Source: JAPHSX01 sp050298555 (GTDB lineage: Bacteria > Pseudomonadota > Gammaproteobacteria > Thiohalomonadales > Thiohalomonadaceae). Taken from it: a DNA stretch of 64,000 nt. Shown here piece by piece: positions 40,674 through 48,587 of this stretch. How positions within the stretch are numbered: position 1 is the first letter of the stretch; the number at the start of each line of letters is the position of its first letter. Location: positions 1-64,000 of the forward strand of contig JBNKUL010000033.1 of NCBI GenBank assembly GCA_050298555.1. The letters are read 5' to 3'. Both the position numbers and the translations under genes were made by a program. The notes under the pieces are model-generated. The model made no database searches and was not told the DNA's origin. It was given only the letters and a program-made list of their open reading frames with translations.

Positions 40674-41546
40674 TCAGGCCTGCAGGCCTGCCAGGCGCCC
40701 CCGCATCTTCTTAAACGCCGCCGCCTCGATCTGGCGGATGCGCTCGATGGAGACGCCGTACTCTTCGGCCAGCTCCTTGAAGGTGGCCTTCTCGTCCGCC
40801 AGCCAGCGGCGGCGGATGATCGCCTGGGAACGCTCGTCCAGTTTGTTCAGGGAGTCGAACAGCACCTCTTGCTGCAGTTGGCTCTGCTGCTCCTCGGCGG
40901 CACGTTGTGAGGGTTCCTCGCGGCTGTCGGCCAGATAGAGCGGTGACTGGCCGCGCTCCTGGTCTTCATCGTCGGCGTGGCTCCAGGGGTCGAACAGCTG
41001 GTCGCGGGCGGCGAGGCGTCCCTCCATCTCCTCCACCTCTTCGGGTTTGACTCCCAGCTCCTGCGCTACCTCCTCGACCTGATCGCGATTGAACCAGCCG
41101 AGACGCTTCTTCATCTTGTGCAGGTTAAAGAAGAGCTTGCGCTGCGCCTTGGTGGTGGCGACCTTGACGATGCGCCAGTTGTGTAGCACGTATTCGTAGA
41201 TCTCGGCGCGGATCCAGTGCACCGCATAGCTGGCGAGACGCACCCCCATCTCCGGGTCGAAGCGCTTCACCGCGCGCATCAGGCCGACGGTGCCCTCCTG
41301 GATCAGGTCGGCCTGCGGCAGGCCGTAGTTTCTATAGTCGCGGGCGATACGGATAACAAAGCGCAGGTGTGACAGGATCAGCCGCTGGGCTGCCTGCATG
41401 TCGTCGTGCTCGCGCAGGCGTACCGCTAGCTGGTACTCCTCCTGCTCGCTCAACATGGGCATGGCGTGGGCGGCGCGGATATAGCTGTCGAGATCGCCGC
41501 CGGCGACGGGCAGGTGGCGGTTGCTCAGGGTCAATGCAGTGCTCAT
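40674..41546 (-). CDS. rpoH: Heat-shock sigma factor 32
   Basis: RpoH directs transcription of chaperone and protease genes. The 290 residues start MSTALTLSN..., with region 2 containing LILSHLRFVIRIARDYRNYGLPQADLIQEGTVGLMRAV. The RpoH box QRKLFFNLHKMKKRLGW is diagnostic, and region 4 has ATFKELAEEYGVSIERIRQIEAAAFKKMR. The frame is open upstream, but AGGAGAG precedes the ATG at 41546. The promoter upstream is overlapped by a CIRCE operator. Confidence 0.98.
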   Translation of the reverse strand: MSTALTLSNRHLPVAGGDLDSYIRAAHAMPMLSEQEEYQLAVRLREHDDMQAAQRLILSHLRFVIRIARDYRNYGLPQADLIQEGTVGLMRAVKRFDPEMGVRLASYAVHWIRAEIYEYVLHNWRIVKVATTKAQRKLFFNLHKMKKRLGWFNRDQVEEVAQELGVKPEEVEEMEGRLAARDQLFDPWSHADDEDQERGQSPLYLADSREEPSQRAAEEQQSQLQQEVLFDSLNKLDERSQAIIRRRWLADEKATFKELAEEYGVSIERIRQIEAAAFKKMRGRLAGLQA

Positions 41547-41575
41547 CTCACTCTCCTGTAAAGCCGTTTGTGCCA

Positions 41576-41604
41576 AATATATCAACACTTATTAGCACTC
41601 TCAA
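41576..41604 (-). promoter_or_regulatory. Sigma-70 promoter of rpoH
   Basis: On the minus strand TTGAGA (41604-41599) and TATATT (41581-41576) are spaced 17 bases, giving a start near 41569, about 23 bases upstream of the rpoH ATG. The -35 element lies inside the CIRCE operator. Confidence 0.75.
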
Positions 41605-41618
41605 TAGGTGAGTGCTAA
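41592..41618. promoter_or_regulatory. CIRCE operator (HrcA binding site) at rpoH
   Basis: TTAGCACTC (41592-41600), nine bases, then GAGTGCTAA (41610-41618) form the perfect CIRCE inverted repeat. HrcA bound here would cover the rpoH -35 region and block transcription. The neighbouring gene on the other side ends, rather than starts, here, so rpoH is the only target. Confidence 0.95.
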
Positions 41619-41661
41619 GGGTAAGTTGGTGATAATTCAAGGGTATTGGGCAGGGGAGGGA

Positions 41662-42231
41662 TTATCTTTTGAGTTTTGTGCCGAAGATCTGGGTGGTGTA
41701 GCGGCTGACGCGGATATTGGCGGACCAGTGGTTGGGGGGCAGCCCCGCCTTGAGCTTGAGGTGTTGCAGGAACTGCTCCGGGCGCGGCAGCTGCTCCCAT
41801 ACCGAGGGGAGGAAGGTGCCGCGGCGGTAGCCCTCCTCCAGGATCAGGCCGTCGATACCGGGTCTCAGCTGGGAGAGAAGATCGGCCTCGGAGTCGAACT
41901 GCATCTCTTCGGCCGGGGTGAGCAGTGAGATATCGAGTTCCAGCCCCTCCAGCTCCTCCTCCCGTAGCGGCGGGAAGCGCGGGTCGCTGAAGGCGGCTGA
42001 GTCGGCGTTGTGGGCCACATCCTCTACCATGCTGCGGTGTGCCTCCAGTGAGCCGATGCAGCCGCGCAGTTCTCCTGCCCTCTTCAGGGTGACGAAGCAG
42101 GCGGCGGGCTGTTGCAGCGCCTCCTCGAACTCGGCGGGGTCGACCTGTAGATCCCGGCCGCTCTGCAGGGCGTGGCGGATCGCCCTCTCGGCAAGCTCAA
42201 GCAGGATACCTTGTTGTCTCTGGTCGACCAT
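41662..42231 (-). CDS. AMMECR1-domain protein (AmmeMemoRadiSam protein A)
   Basis: The 189-residue protein is a single AMMECR1 domain. The signature LRGCIGSLEA is present, preceded by ACFVTLK and followed by AAFSDPRFPPL. The biochemical role of AMMECR1 proteins is not known. The frame is open further upstream within the MEMO gene, but MVDQRQQGILLELAERAI is the proper start. The ATG lies one base after the MEMO gene stop, so they are coupled. It forms part of the AmmeMemoRadiSam set. Confidence 0.92.
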   Translation of the reverse strand: MVDQRQQGILLELAERAIRHALQSGRDLQVDPAEFEEALQQPAACFVTLKRAGELRGCIGSLEAHRSMVEDVAHNADSAAFSDPRFPPLREEELEGLELDISLLTPAEEMQFDSEADLLSQLRPGIDGLILEEGYRRGTFLPSVWEQLPRPEQFLQHLKLKAGLPPNHWSANIRVSRYTTQIFGTKLKR

Positions 42232-42232
42232 A

Positions 42233-43021
42233 TCAGTGGAACAGGTAGGCGCCGTAACCGACCACCTGGTCACGCGGCCCGGCGGTGTCGCCGGAGTTGC
42301 GCAGGTCGATGGTCTCGGCTTGCAGGTTTTTCTCACGGGCCAGCAGCAGCAGGCCGCTGAGCGGGGTGCGTCCGCAGGCGTCGTCGTAACCGATGGCCCC
42401 GGGGTTGAGCTGCTCGATGGCGTCGGAGGTGGCCCGATCCATACGCTGGGCGGTGGCGTAGTCGTGGTAGTGGGAGAGGTCGGAGCTGACCACGACCAGC
42501 GTCTCCTCGCCCCCCCATACGGTACGCAGCACCTCGGCCACCTCCTCGGGGCTGGCATCGCCCACCACCAGCGGTAGCAGACTGAACTCGCCCAGCACCT
42601 CCTGCAGGAAGGGGAGGTGCACCTCCAGGCTGTGCTCCATCTGGTGCGCCTGATCGAACTGGCGTACCCCGGGCAGCTGGCTCACCTGGTTCACCAGCTC
42701 ACGGTCCACGGGTATATCGCCCAGTGGGGTGTGAAAGTAGTCGGCGCTGCTGGTGGCGATACCGAGAAAGCCGACTCGGTGGGAGGGCCCCAGCAGCACG
42801 ACGCGGCGGATGGTGTCGCGGACCGGGTGCAAGCGGGCGTAGGCGTTGGCGGCAATGGGGCCGGAATAGATATAACCGGCGTGTGGCGCGATGATCGCCT
42901 TGGGTGGTGCCTCGTCACTACGGCCCGCCTCGCTGAGGAAGCCGTTCACCATCTGGTGCAGCTCGTCGCGATCCTCGGGGTAGAACATTCCGGCCACGGC
43001 GGTGGGGCGTATGGTCGACAT
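42233..43021 (-). CDS. MEMO-like protein (AmmeMemoRadiSam protein B)
   Basis: The 262 residues belong to the MEMO1 family, related to nonhaem iron (LigB-type) dioxygenases. The residues that bind copper or iron in human MEMO1 appear conserved: His in APHAGY, His in LGPSHR and Cys in DDACGRTP. The family features MEHSLEVHLPFL and SSDLSHYHDY are also seen. A redox role has been proposed for the human protein, but the bacterial function is unknown. It leads a two-gene unit and is divergent from the radical SAM gene. Confidence 0.92.
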   Translation of the reverse strand: MSTIRPTAVAGMFYPEDRDELHQMVNGFLSEAGRSDEAPPKAIIAPHAGYIYSGPIAANAYARLHPVRDTIRRVVLLGPSHRVGFLGIATSSADYFHTPLGDIPVDRELVNQVSQLPGVRQFDQAHQMEHSLEVHLPFLQEVLGEFSLLPLVVGDASPEEVAEVLRTVWGGEETLVVVSSDLSHYHDYATAQRMDRATSDAIEQLNPGAIGYDDACGRTPLSGLLLLAREKNLQAETIDLRNSGDTAGPRDQVVGYGAYLFH

Positions 43022-43128
43022 GCATCAGCTCCATTTAACAATCAATCCATATGAATATAGCAGGCAGCAAGGCTTGCATCAGGTGAGGTAGGAGGCCAAA
43101 GTTAAGGGAAACGAAAGAGGAGGGGGCG

Positions 43129-44244
43129 ATGAGTTCCAATACGGTGACAGAGGAGGAGCTGCAGCCGGGCAGCGTGGTCGATACCCGATACTGGCACAAG
43201 CTGGATGGTGGGCGCGTGCAGTGCGACCTCTGTCCGCGCGACTGCCAGCTTAAGGAGGGGCAGCGCGGCCTCTGCTTCATCCGAGCCAACCTGGGGGGCA
43301 AGATCGTCCTCACCTCCTATGGCCGTTCCAGCGGCTACTGTGTCGACCCTATCGAGAAGAAGCCGCTCAACCACTTTCTGCCTGGCACCCCGGTGCTTAG
43401 TTTCGGTACCGCCGGCTGTAACCTCGCCTGCAAATTTTGCCAAAACTGGGACATTTCTAAATCGCGTGAGATCGACACCCTGGCCGATGCCGCCAGTCCC
43501 GAGTTGATTGCCCGCGCCGCCGAGGAGCTGGGGTGCCGCTCCGTCGCCTATACCTATAACGACCCGGTGCCCTTTCACGAGTATGCCATCGATGTGGCGA
43601 AGGCGTGCCGCGAGAAGGGGATTAAATCGGTCGCGGTGACCGCCGGTTACGTGCATGAGGAGCCGCGCAGGGAGTTTTACCAGTGGATGGACGCGGCCAA
43701 TGTGGACCTTAAGGGCTTTTCCGAGGAGTTCTACCACAAGCTGACCGGCGGCCACCTGCAGCCGGTGCTCGATACCCTGCTCTACCTCAAACACGAGACC
43801 GATGTCTGGGTGGAGCTGACCACCCTGATGATCCCCGGCTGGAACGACTCCGATGAGGAGATCGATGCCATGACCCGGTGGGTGGTAAAGGAGCTGGGCC
43901 CCGAGGTGCCGATGCACTTCACCGCCTTCCACCCCGACTACAAGATGCTCGATGTGCCCCCGACGCCGCAGGTCTCACTCACCCGGGCCCGTGAGATCGC
44001 GATGAAGAACGGCGTCCACTACGCCTATACCGGTAATGTGCACGACAAGGCGGGGGAGAGCACCTATTGCCACGGCTGTGGTCAGCGCCTTATCGGCCGT
44101 GACTGGTATGTGTTGTCGGAGTGGAATCTCGATGCCTCGGGCCACTGCAACCAGTGCGGCGAGCCGTGCGCCGGGGTGTTCGAGGAGCGGCCCGGCGACT
44201 GGGGGGCGAAGCGGTTGCCGGTGAGGTTAAAAGATCATCTATAG
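43129..44244 (+). CDS. AmmeMemoRadiSam radical SAM protein
   Basis: This 371-residue radical SAM enzyme has the CxxxCxxC cluster motif in AGCNLACKFCQNWDIS, plus an N-terminal pair of cysteines in CDLCPRDCQLKEGQRGLC. The last 60 residues have two CxxC pairs (CHGCGQRL, CNQCGEPC), probably a zinc site. It resembles the pyruvate formate-lyase activase-like group. It is divergent from the MEMO-AMMECR1 pair with a 107-base gap, and GAGGAGGGGG precedes the ATG. The substrate is unknown. Confidence 0.93.
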   Translation: MSSNTVTEEELQPGSVVDTRYWHKLDGGRVQCDLCPRDCQLKEGQRGLCFIRANLGGKIVLTSYGRSSGYCVDPIEKKPLNHFLPGTPVLSFGTAGCNLACKFCQNWDISKSREIDTLADAASPELIARAAEELGCRSVAYTYNDPVPFHEYAIDVAKACREKGIKSVAVTAGYVHEEPRREFYQWMDAANVDLKGFSEEFYHKLTGGHLQPVLDTLLYLKHETDVWVELTTLMIPGWNDSDEEIDAMTRWVVKELGPEVPMHFTAFHPDYKMLDVPPTPQVSLTRAREIAMKNGVHYAYTGNVHDKAGESTYCHGCGQRLIGRDWYVLSEWNLDASGHCNQCGEPCAGVFEERPGDWGAKRLPVRLKDHL

Positions 44245-44253
44245 CGGGCAGGC

Positions 44254-45468
44254 TTAGGCCTCAGAGGTCAGCCCCTCGTCGAGCTGGATGAAGCGGGCGC
44301 CCTGTTCGTCCTCGTGGTAGATATGTATCTGGTTGCGTCCCCCCTCCTTGGCGGAGTAGCAGGCGTCGTCAGCCATCGCCAGTAGATCGGCAGCGCTCTG
44401 CTCTTCATCCCCCATCGCCACCATGCCGATACTGATGCCGACCCGGTACTCACTCCCCTCCCACCTGAACAGGTGCTCGCGTACGGTGTCGCGAATGGCG
44501 ATCGCAATACGGCGAGCGTTCTTCTCCGGGCAGCTGTCCAGCACCAGGGCGAACTCGTCACCACCGAGGCGGGCGAAGATGTCACCACGGCGAATGGTGT
44601 TACCGATCTTGCACACCAGGTCTTTTAACAGGGCGTCCCCGGCGGCGTGACCGGCACAGTCGTTGACCTGCTTAAAGTGATCCAGGTCCATCAGGCAGAG
44701 ATAACCCTCATGGATACGTTCAGGTCGGTGCATCAGCTGGCGCAGGCGGCATTCGAAGCCGCGGCGGTTACAAATCCCGGTAAGGGGGTCGTGATGGGCC
44801 TGGTGGGTGAGACGGCGGGAGAGGAACAGGCTGAAGAAGAAGATAAACAGTCCCAGCAGCAGGGCCACTCCTCCCATCAGCAGGAAGTTGTGGCGTGCCG
44901 CCGCCTGTTGCCGTTGTGCCTCCACCTCAGTCTGCTGGCTGGCCTGCTCCTGCAGCTCATCGAGCTGCGACAGGATGGAGACCAGGCGCAGCTGCGCCGG
45001 GATCGCCTCTTCCAGTAACAGTTCGCGTGCCGCGTTAATGTCGCTGGAGTAGATGTTATTAATGGCATTACGGAGGATCTGTGCGGACTCCTGTGTCTTC
45101 GAGCTGAGCCGGTCTAATAGTTGCTGCTCATGGCGGCTGAGGGGGAGGTTTGTGTATTGGTCCCTGGCGCCAATGAATTGGCCGCCGTACTGGTCGATGA
45201 GCAGGGCGTCCTCATCCTGCTTGAATATATCGTCGATAAGCAGCATATGCTGCATGGTGAAGAGGCGTTCCCGTGCCGCCTGGTGCATGGTCTTTAGCAG
45301 CGCCGCCTTGCGGTTGTGGTTCTCCACCACTGTTTGCAGCTGCCGGTTGAGCTCCTCCACCCTGTCCATGGCGTAGTTGGTCAGCAGCCCCATCAGCAGC
45401 AGGATGGCGACAAAGCCCGTGGCCAGCACGATATGCCCTTTGTCCATGAGGCCGAGCCGATTGTTCAT
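44254..45468 (-). CDS. Membrane diguanylate cyclase (GGDEF)
   Basis: The 404-residue protein makes cyclic di-GMP. A membrane helix is at about 12-32, then a periplasmic four-helix-bundle-like region (about 35-190), a second helix about 197-218, and a GGDEF domain from about 225. The active site RLGGDEFALVL is intact, and the inhibitory RxxD (RRGD) lies five residues upstream, so product inhibition is expected. The signal sensed is unknown. The protein may feed the PilZ protein and flagellar system here. Confidence 0.95.
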   Translation of the reverse strand: MNNRLGLMDKGHIVLATGFVAILLLMGLLTNYAMDRVEELNRQLQTVVENHNRKAALLKTMHQAARERLFTMQHMLLIDDIFKQDEDALLIDQYGGQFIGARDQYTNLPLSRHEQQLLDRLSSKTQESAQILRNAINNIYSSDINAARELLLEEAIPAQLRLVSILSQLDELQEQASQQTEVEAQRQQAAARHNFLLMGGVALLLGLFIFFFSLFLSRRLTHQAHHDPLTGICNRRGFECRLRQLMHRPERIHEGYLCLMDLDHFKQVNDCAGHAAGDALLKDLVCKIGNTIRRGDIFARLGGDEFALVLDSCPEKNARRIAIAIRDTVREHLFRWEGSEYRVGISIGMVAMGDEEQSAADLLAMADDACYSAKEGGRNQIHIYHEDEQGARFIQLDEGLTSEA

Positions 45469-45588
45469 GCTGTCTCTCCCTGCCTGCTACGTCGGTATCC
45501 GGGAAATACTAGCACAGGAGTTGTGGGGGTATTGGGCGCAACCGCCGTGATGAGAATAGCGCGTTCGATGGCGAGGCAAAGAGGCGCC

Positions 45589-45618
45589 GAGCCGCGTATA
45601 CTAGGCGGCTCCTTTTTT
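45589..45618 (+). terminator. Terminator-like hairpin in the mogA leader
   Basis: GAGCCGC (45589-45595) and GCGGCTC (45605-45611) pair around a nine-base loop and are followed by C and six T. No gene on this strand ends here. The loop also carries TATACT, which could be a -10 element for mogA. It may be an attenuator or chance structure. Confidence 0.4.
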
Positions 45619-45646
45619 GAGTTCAGGGAAATCAGGTTTCAGCAAG

Positions 45647-46198
45647 ATGTCAGTAACCACAGCACGAATTGGCTTTGTCACCGTCTCCGACCGCGCCAGC
45701 AGCGGCGAGTACGAGGACCTGGGCGGCCCGGCGATGCAGGAGTGGATGGGCCAGGCCCTCAACTCCCCCTGGGAGGCGGTGGCCCGCCTTATCCCCGACG
45801 AGCAGGAGCAGATCGAGGCCACCCTGAAGGAGCTCTGCGATGATGAAGGCTGCTGCCTGGTGGTCACCACCGGCAGTACCGGCCCGGCACTGCGCGACGT
45901 GGTGCCCGAGGCGACCGAGGCAGTGTGCCAGAAGATGATGCCCGGCTTCGGTGAGCTGATGCGCCAGGAGTCGCTCAAGTTCGTGCCCACCGCCATCCTC
46001 TCACGCCAGACCGCAGGCATTCGCGGCAACAGCCTGATCATCAACCTGCCGGGCAAGCCCTCGGCCATCGCCGACTGCCTTAACGCGGTGTTCCCGGCGG
46101 TGCCCTACTGCATCGACCTTATCGAGGGGCCTTTCCTTGAGACCGACGAGGCCTTCTGCAAGGCCTTCCGCCCCAAACATGCCAAAAAGCCTGTATAG
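45647..46198 (+). CDS. mogA: Molybdopterin adenylyltransferase
   Basis: MogA adenylylates molybdopterin before molybdenum insertion. The 183 residues (E. coli 195) include VSDRASSGEYEDLGG, TTGSTGPALRDVVPEAT and MPGFGELMRQESLKFVPTAILSRQ. The third residue of the usual TTGGTG loop is Ser here. The C-terminus FPAVPYCIDLIEGPFLET matches the MogA rather than the MoaB group. The frame is open upstream from a TTG, but the ATG at 45647 matches the family start. It is followed by prmB after three bases. Confidence 0.92.
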   Translation: MSVTTARIGFVTVSDRASSGEYEDLGGPAMQEWMGQALNSPWEAVARLIPDEQEQIEATLKELCDDEGCCLVVTTGSTGPALRDVVPEATEAVCQKMMPGFGELMRQESLKFVPTAILSRQTAGIRGNSLIINLPGKPSAIADCLNAVFPAVPYCIDLIEGPFLETDEAFCKAFRPKHAKKPV

Positions 46199-46201
46199 AC
46201 C

Positions 46202-47146
46202 ATGACGATTAATAGAGACGAGGCGGTACGCGACCTGCGCACCATCCGCGACCACATCCGCTGGGGTATGAGCCGCTTCAACGAGGCGCAGATCTACTTC
46301 GGCCACGGCACCGACAACGCCCTCGATGAGGCCGCCTACCTGGTGTTGCACACCCTGCATCTGCCGCCGCAGGTGGGGGAGGGCTATCTCGACACCGTGC
46401 TGACCGAGTCGGAGCGCAGCGCGGTGGTCGATATCCTGGCGCGCCGTATCGAGGAGCGCATCCCCGCCCCCTACCTGACCCACGAGTCGTGGTTCGCCGG
46501 CATGCCCTTCTATGTGGATGAGCGGGTGTTGATCCCGCGCTCGCCTATCGTCGAGCTGATCGAGGCGCAGTTCAAGCCGTGGATGGAGCCCGCTAACGTA
46601 GAGCGGGTACTAGACCTCTGCACCGGCAGCGCCTGCATCGCCATCGGCTGTGCCGCCGCCTTCCCCGGCGCCTCGGTGGATGCCGCCGACATCTCCGAGG
46701 ATGCCCTGGCGGTGGCACAGCGAAATATCGAGGAGTTCGGCCTGGAGGAGCTGGTGGAGGCGGTACAGTCCGACCTCTTCAGCAACCTCAAGGGGCGCAA
46801 CTACGACATCATCGTCAGCAACCCCCCCTATGTGGATGCGGAGGACATGGCCAACCTGCCACCGGAGTTCCACCACGAGCCACGTATGGCGCTGGAGGCG
46901 GGTGAGGACGGCCTCGACCTGGTCTACAAGATCCTCTACGAGGCGGACTTCCACCTCAACGAGGGCGGTATCCTGGTGGTCGAGGTGGGCAATAGCCAGG
47001 AGGCACTGGTCGAGCAACTGCCCGAGGTGGAGTTCCTGTGGCTGGAGTTCGAGCGCGGCGGTGAGGGGGTCTTCCTGCTTACCGCCGAGCAGGTGCGTGA
47101 ACATCACGAGCTGTTCGCACAGGTTCGTCCCGCTATAATCGCCTAA
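46202..47146 (+). CDS. prmB: Ribosomal protein L3 N5-glutamine methyltransferase
   Basis: PrmB methylates a glutamine of ribosomal protein L3. The 314 residues include the SAM motif RVLDLCTGSACIAIGCAAAFP and the catalytic NPPYVD of HemK-type enzymes. The N-terminal domain (RTIRDHIRWGMSRFNEAQIYFGHGTDNALDEAAYL) distinguishes PrmB from PrmC. It starts three bases after mogA, so it is translated from the same mRNA. Confidence 0.95.
   Translation: MTINRDEAVRDLRTIRDHIRWGMSRFNEAQIYFGHGTDNALDEAAYLVLHTLHLPPQVGEGYLDTVLTESERSAVVDILARRIEERIPAPYLTHESWFAGMPFYVDERVLIPRSPIVELIEAQFKPWMEPANVERVLDLCTGSACIAIGCAAAFPGASVDAADISEDALAVAQRNIEEFGLEELVEAVQSDLFSNLKGRNYDIIVSNPPYVDAEDMANLPPEFHHEPRMALEAGEDGLDLVYKILYEADFHLNEGGILVVEVGNSQEALVEQLPEVEFLWLEFERGGEGVFLLTAEQVREHHELFAQVRPAIIA
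47134..47139 (+). promoter_or_regulatory. Possible -10 element for hemN
   Basis: TATAAT lies at the extreme 3' end of prmB, 46 bases before the hemN ATG. A -35 match at 17 bases (CTGTTC) is poor. It could allow separate expression of hemN. Confidence 0.35.
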
Positions 47147-47184
47147 TCAATGCAGCACGCGGAGCAGCATCCGCAGGAGTCATA

Positions 47185-48570
47185 ATGAAACAACAGAACA
47201 TCGTCTTCGACCTGGAACTGATCAAGCGCTACGACAAATCGGGGCCGCGCTATACCTCTTACCCTACCGCGGTGCAGTTCCACGACGGTTTCGGCGAGGC
47301 GGAGTACAAGCGCCACGCCGCTGAGAGCAACGCCGGCGGCGGGCCGCTGTCGCTCTACTTCCACATCCCGTTCTGCGATACCGTCTGTTTCTACTGCGGC
47401 TGCAACAAGGTGGCGACCAAGGACCGCTCCCGGGCGGCCCCCTACCTGCAGCGGGTACATCGCGAACTGGAGCTGCAGAGCGAATTGTTCGATTCCGATC
47501 GCATCGTCGACCAGCTCCACTGGGGCGGCGGTACCCCCACCTTCATCAGCCACGATGAGATGCGTGCGTTGATGGACAAGACCCGCGACTGCTTCAAGCT
47601 GCACGACGACGACAGCGGCGAATATTCGATTGAAATTGACCCGCGTGAGGTGAAGAGCGACACCATCGCCCTGTTGCGTGAGCTCGGCTTCAACCGCATG
47701 AGTCTCGGGGTGCAGGACTTCGAGGAGCAGGTGCAGATCGCCGTCAACCGCGTGCAGAGTGATGAACAGACCCTGGGGGCGCTGGAGGCGGCGCGCCGGG
47801 AGGGATTCAAGTCGGTCTCCATGGACCTCATCTACGGCCTGCCGTTCCAGAGCGTGGAGAGTTTCGAGCGTACCCTGGAGCGCGCCATCGCCATCGACCC
47901 GGATCGCCTGACCGTCTTCAACTACGCCCACCTGCCTGAGCTGTTCAAGCCGCAGCGCCGCATTAACGAGGCGGACCTGCCTGAGCCTCAGGTGAAGCTG
48001 GATATCCTGCAGATGAGTATCGAAAAGCTTACCGCCGCCGGTTATGTCTACATCGGCATGGACCACTTCGCCAAACCCGATGACGAGCTGGCGGTGGCGC
48101 AGCGCGACGGCACCCTCTACCGCAACTTCCAGGGTTACTCCACCCACTCCGAGTGCGACCTTATCGGCATCGGCTCCACCTCTATCGGCATGGTGGGCGA
48201 CTCCTATGCGCAGAACCTCAAGGAGCTGGACGACTACTACGCCGCCATCGACGCGGGCAAGCTGGCCATCTTCCGCGGCGTCGACCTGGATAAAGACGAC
48301 AAGCTGCGCCGTGACGTCATCACCCGTCTTATCTGCCACTTCGAGCTGGACAAGGCCGCAGTGGAGGCGATTCACGGCATCAACTTCAATGAATACTTCG
48401 CCAACGAGCTGAAGGACCTGGAGGGGATGCAGGCGGACGGTCTGCTCAAGCTGGAGCCGGGGCGTATCGAGGTCAACCCGGCGGGCAAGCTGCTGATCCG
48501 CAATATCTGCATGGTGTTCGACCGTTACCTGCGCCAGAAGCAGAACCAGCGTTTCTCCAAAGTTATTTAA
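47185..48570 (+). CDS. hemN: Oxygen-independent coproporphyrinogen III oxidase
   Basis: HemN makes protoporphyrinogen IX without oxygen. The 461 residues (E. coli 457) hold the radical SAM motif in IPFCDTVCFYCGCNKV, with the extra Cys typical of HemN, and HWGGGTPTF. The N-terminal ELIKRYDKSGPRYTSYPTAVQF is the family trip-wire region. Such genes let the cell make haem at low oxygen, in keeping with the di-haem peroxidase and Crp/Fnr unit nearby. Confidence 0.98.
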   Translation: MKQQNIVFDLELIKRYDKSGPRYTSYPTAVQFHDGFGEAEYKRHAAESNAGGGPLSLYFHIPFCDTVCFYCGCNKVATKDRSRAAPYLQRVHRELELQSELFDSDRIVDQLHWGGGTPTFISHDEMRALMDKTRDCFKLHDDDSGEYSIEIDPREVKSDTIALLRELGFNRMSLGVQDFEEQVQIAVNRVQSDEQTLGALEAARREGFKSVSMDLIYGLPFQSVESFERTLERAIAIDPDRLTVFNYAHLPELFKPQRRINEADLPEPQVKLDILQMSIEKLTAAGYVYIGMDHFAKPDDELAVAQRDGTLYRNFQGYSTHSECDLIGIGSTSIGMVGDSYAQNLKELDDYYAAIDAGKLAIFRGVDLDKDDKLRRDVITRLICHFELDKAAVEAIHGINFNEYFANELKDLEGMQADGLLKLEPGRIEVNPAGKLLIRNICMVFDRYLRQKQNQRFSKVI

Positions 48571-48587
48571 AGACAAAGAACAGTCCC

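Noticed and set aside
47143..48576. Long open frame opposite hemN.
   Set aside because: hemN is unmistakable on the other strand; the antisense product shows no motif or start signal.
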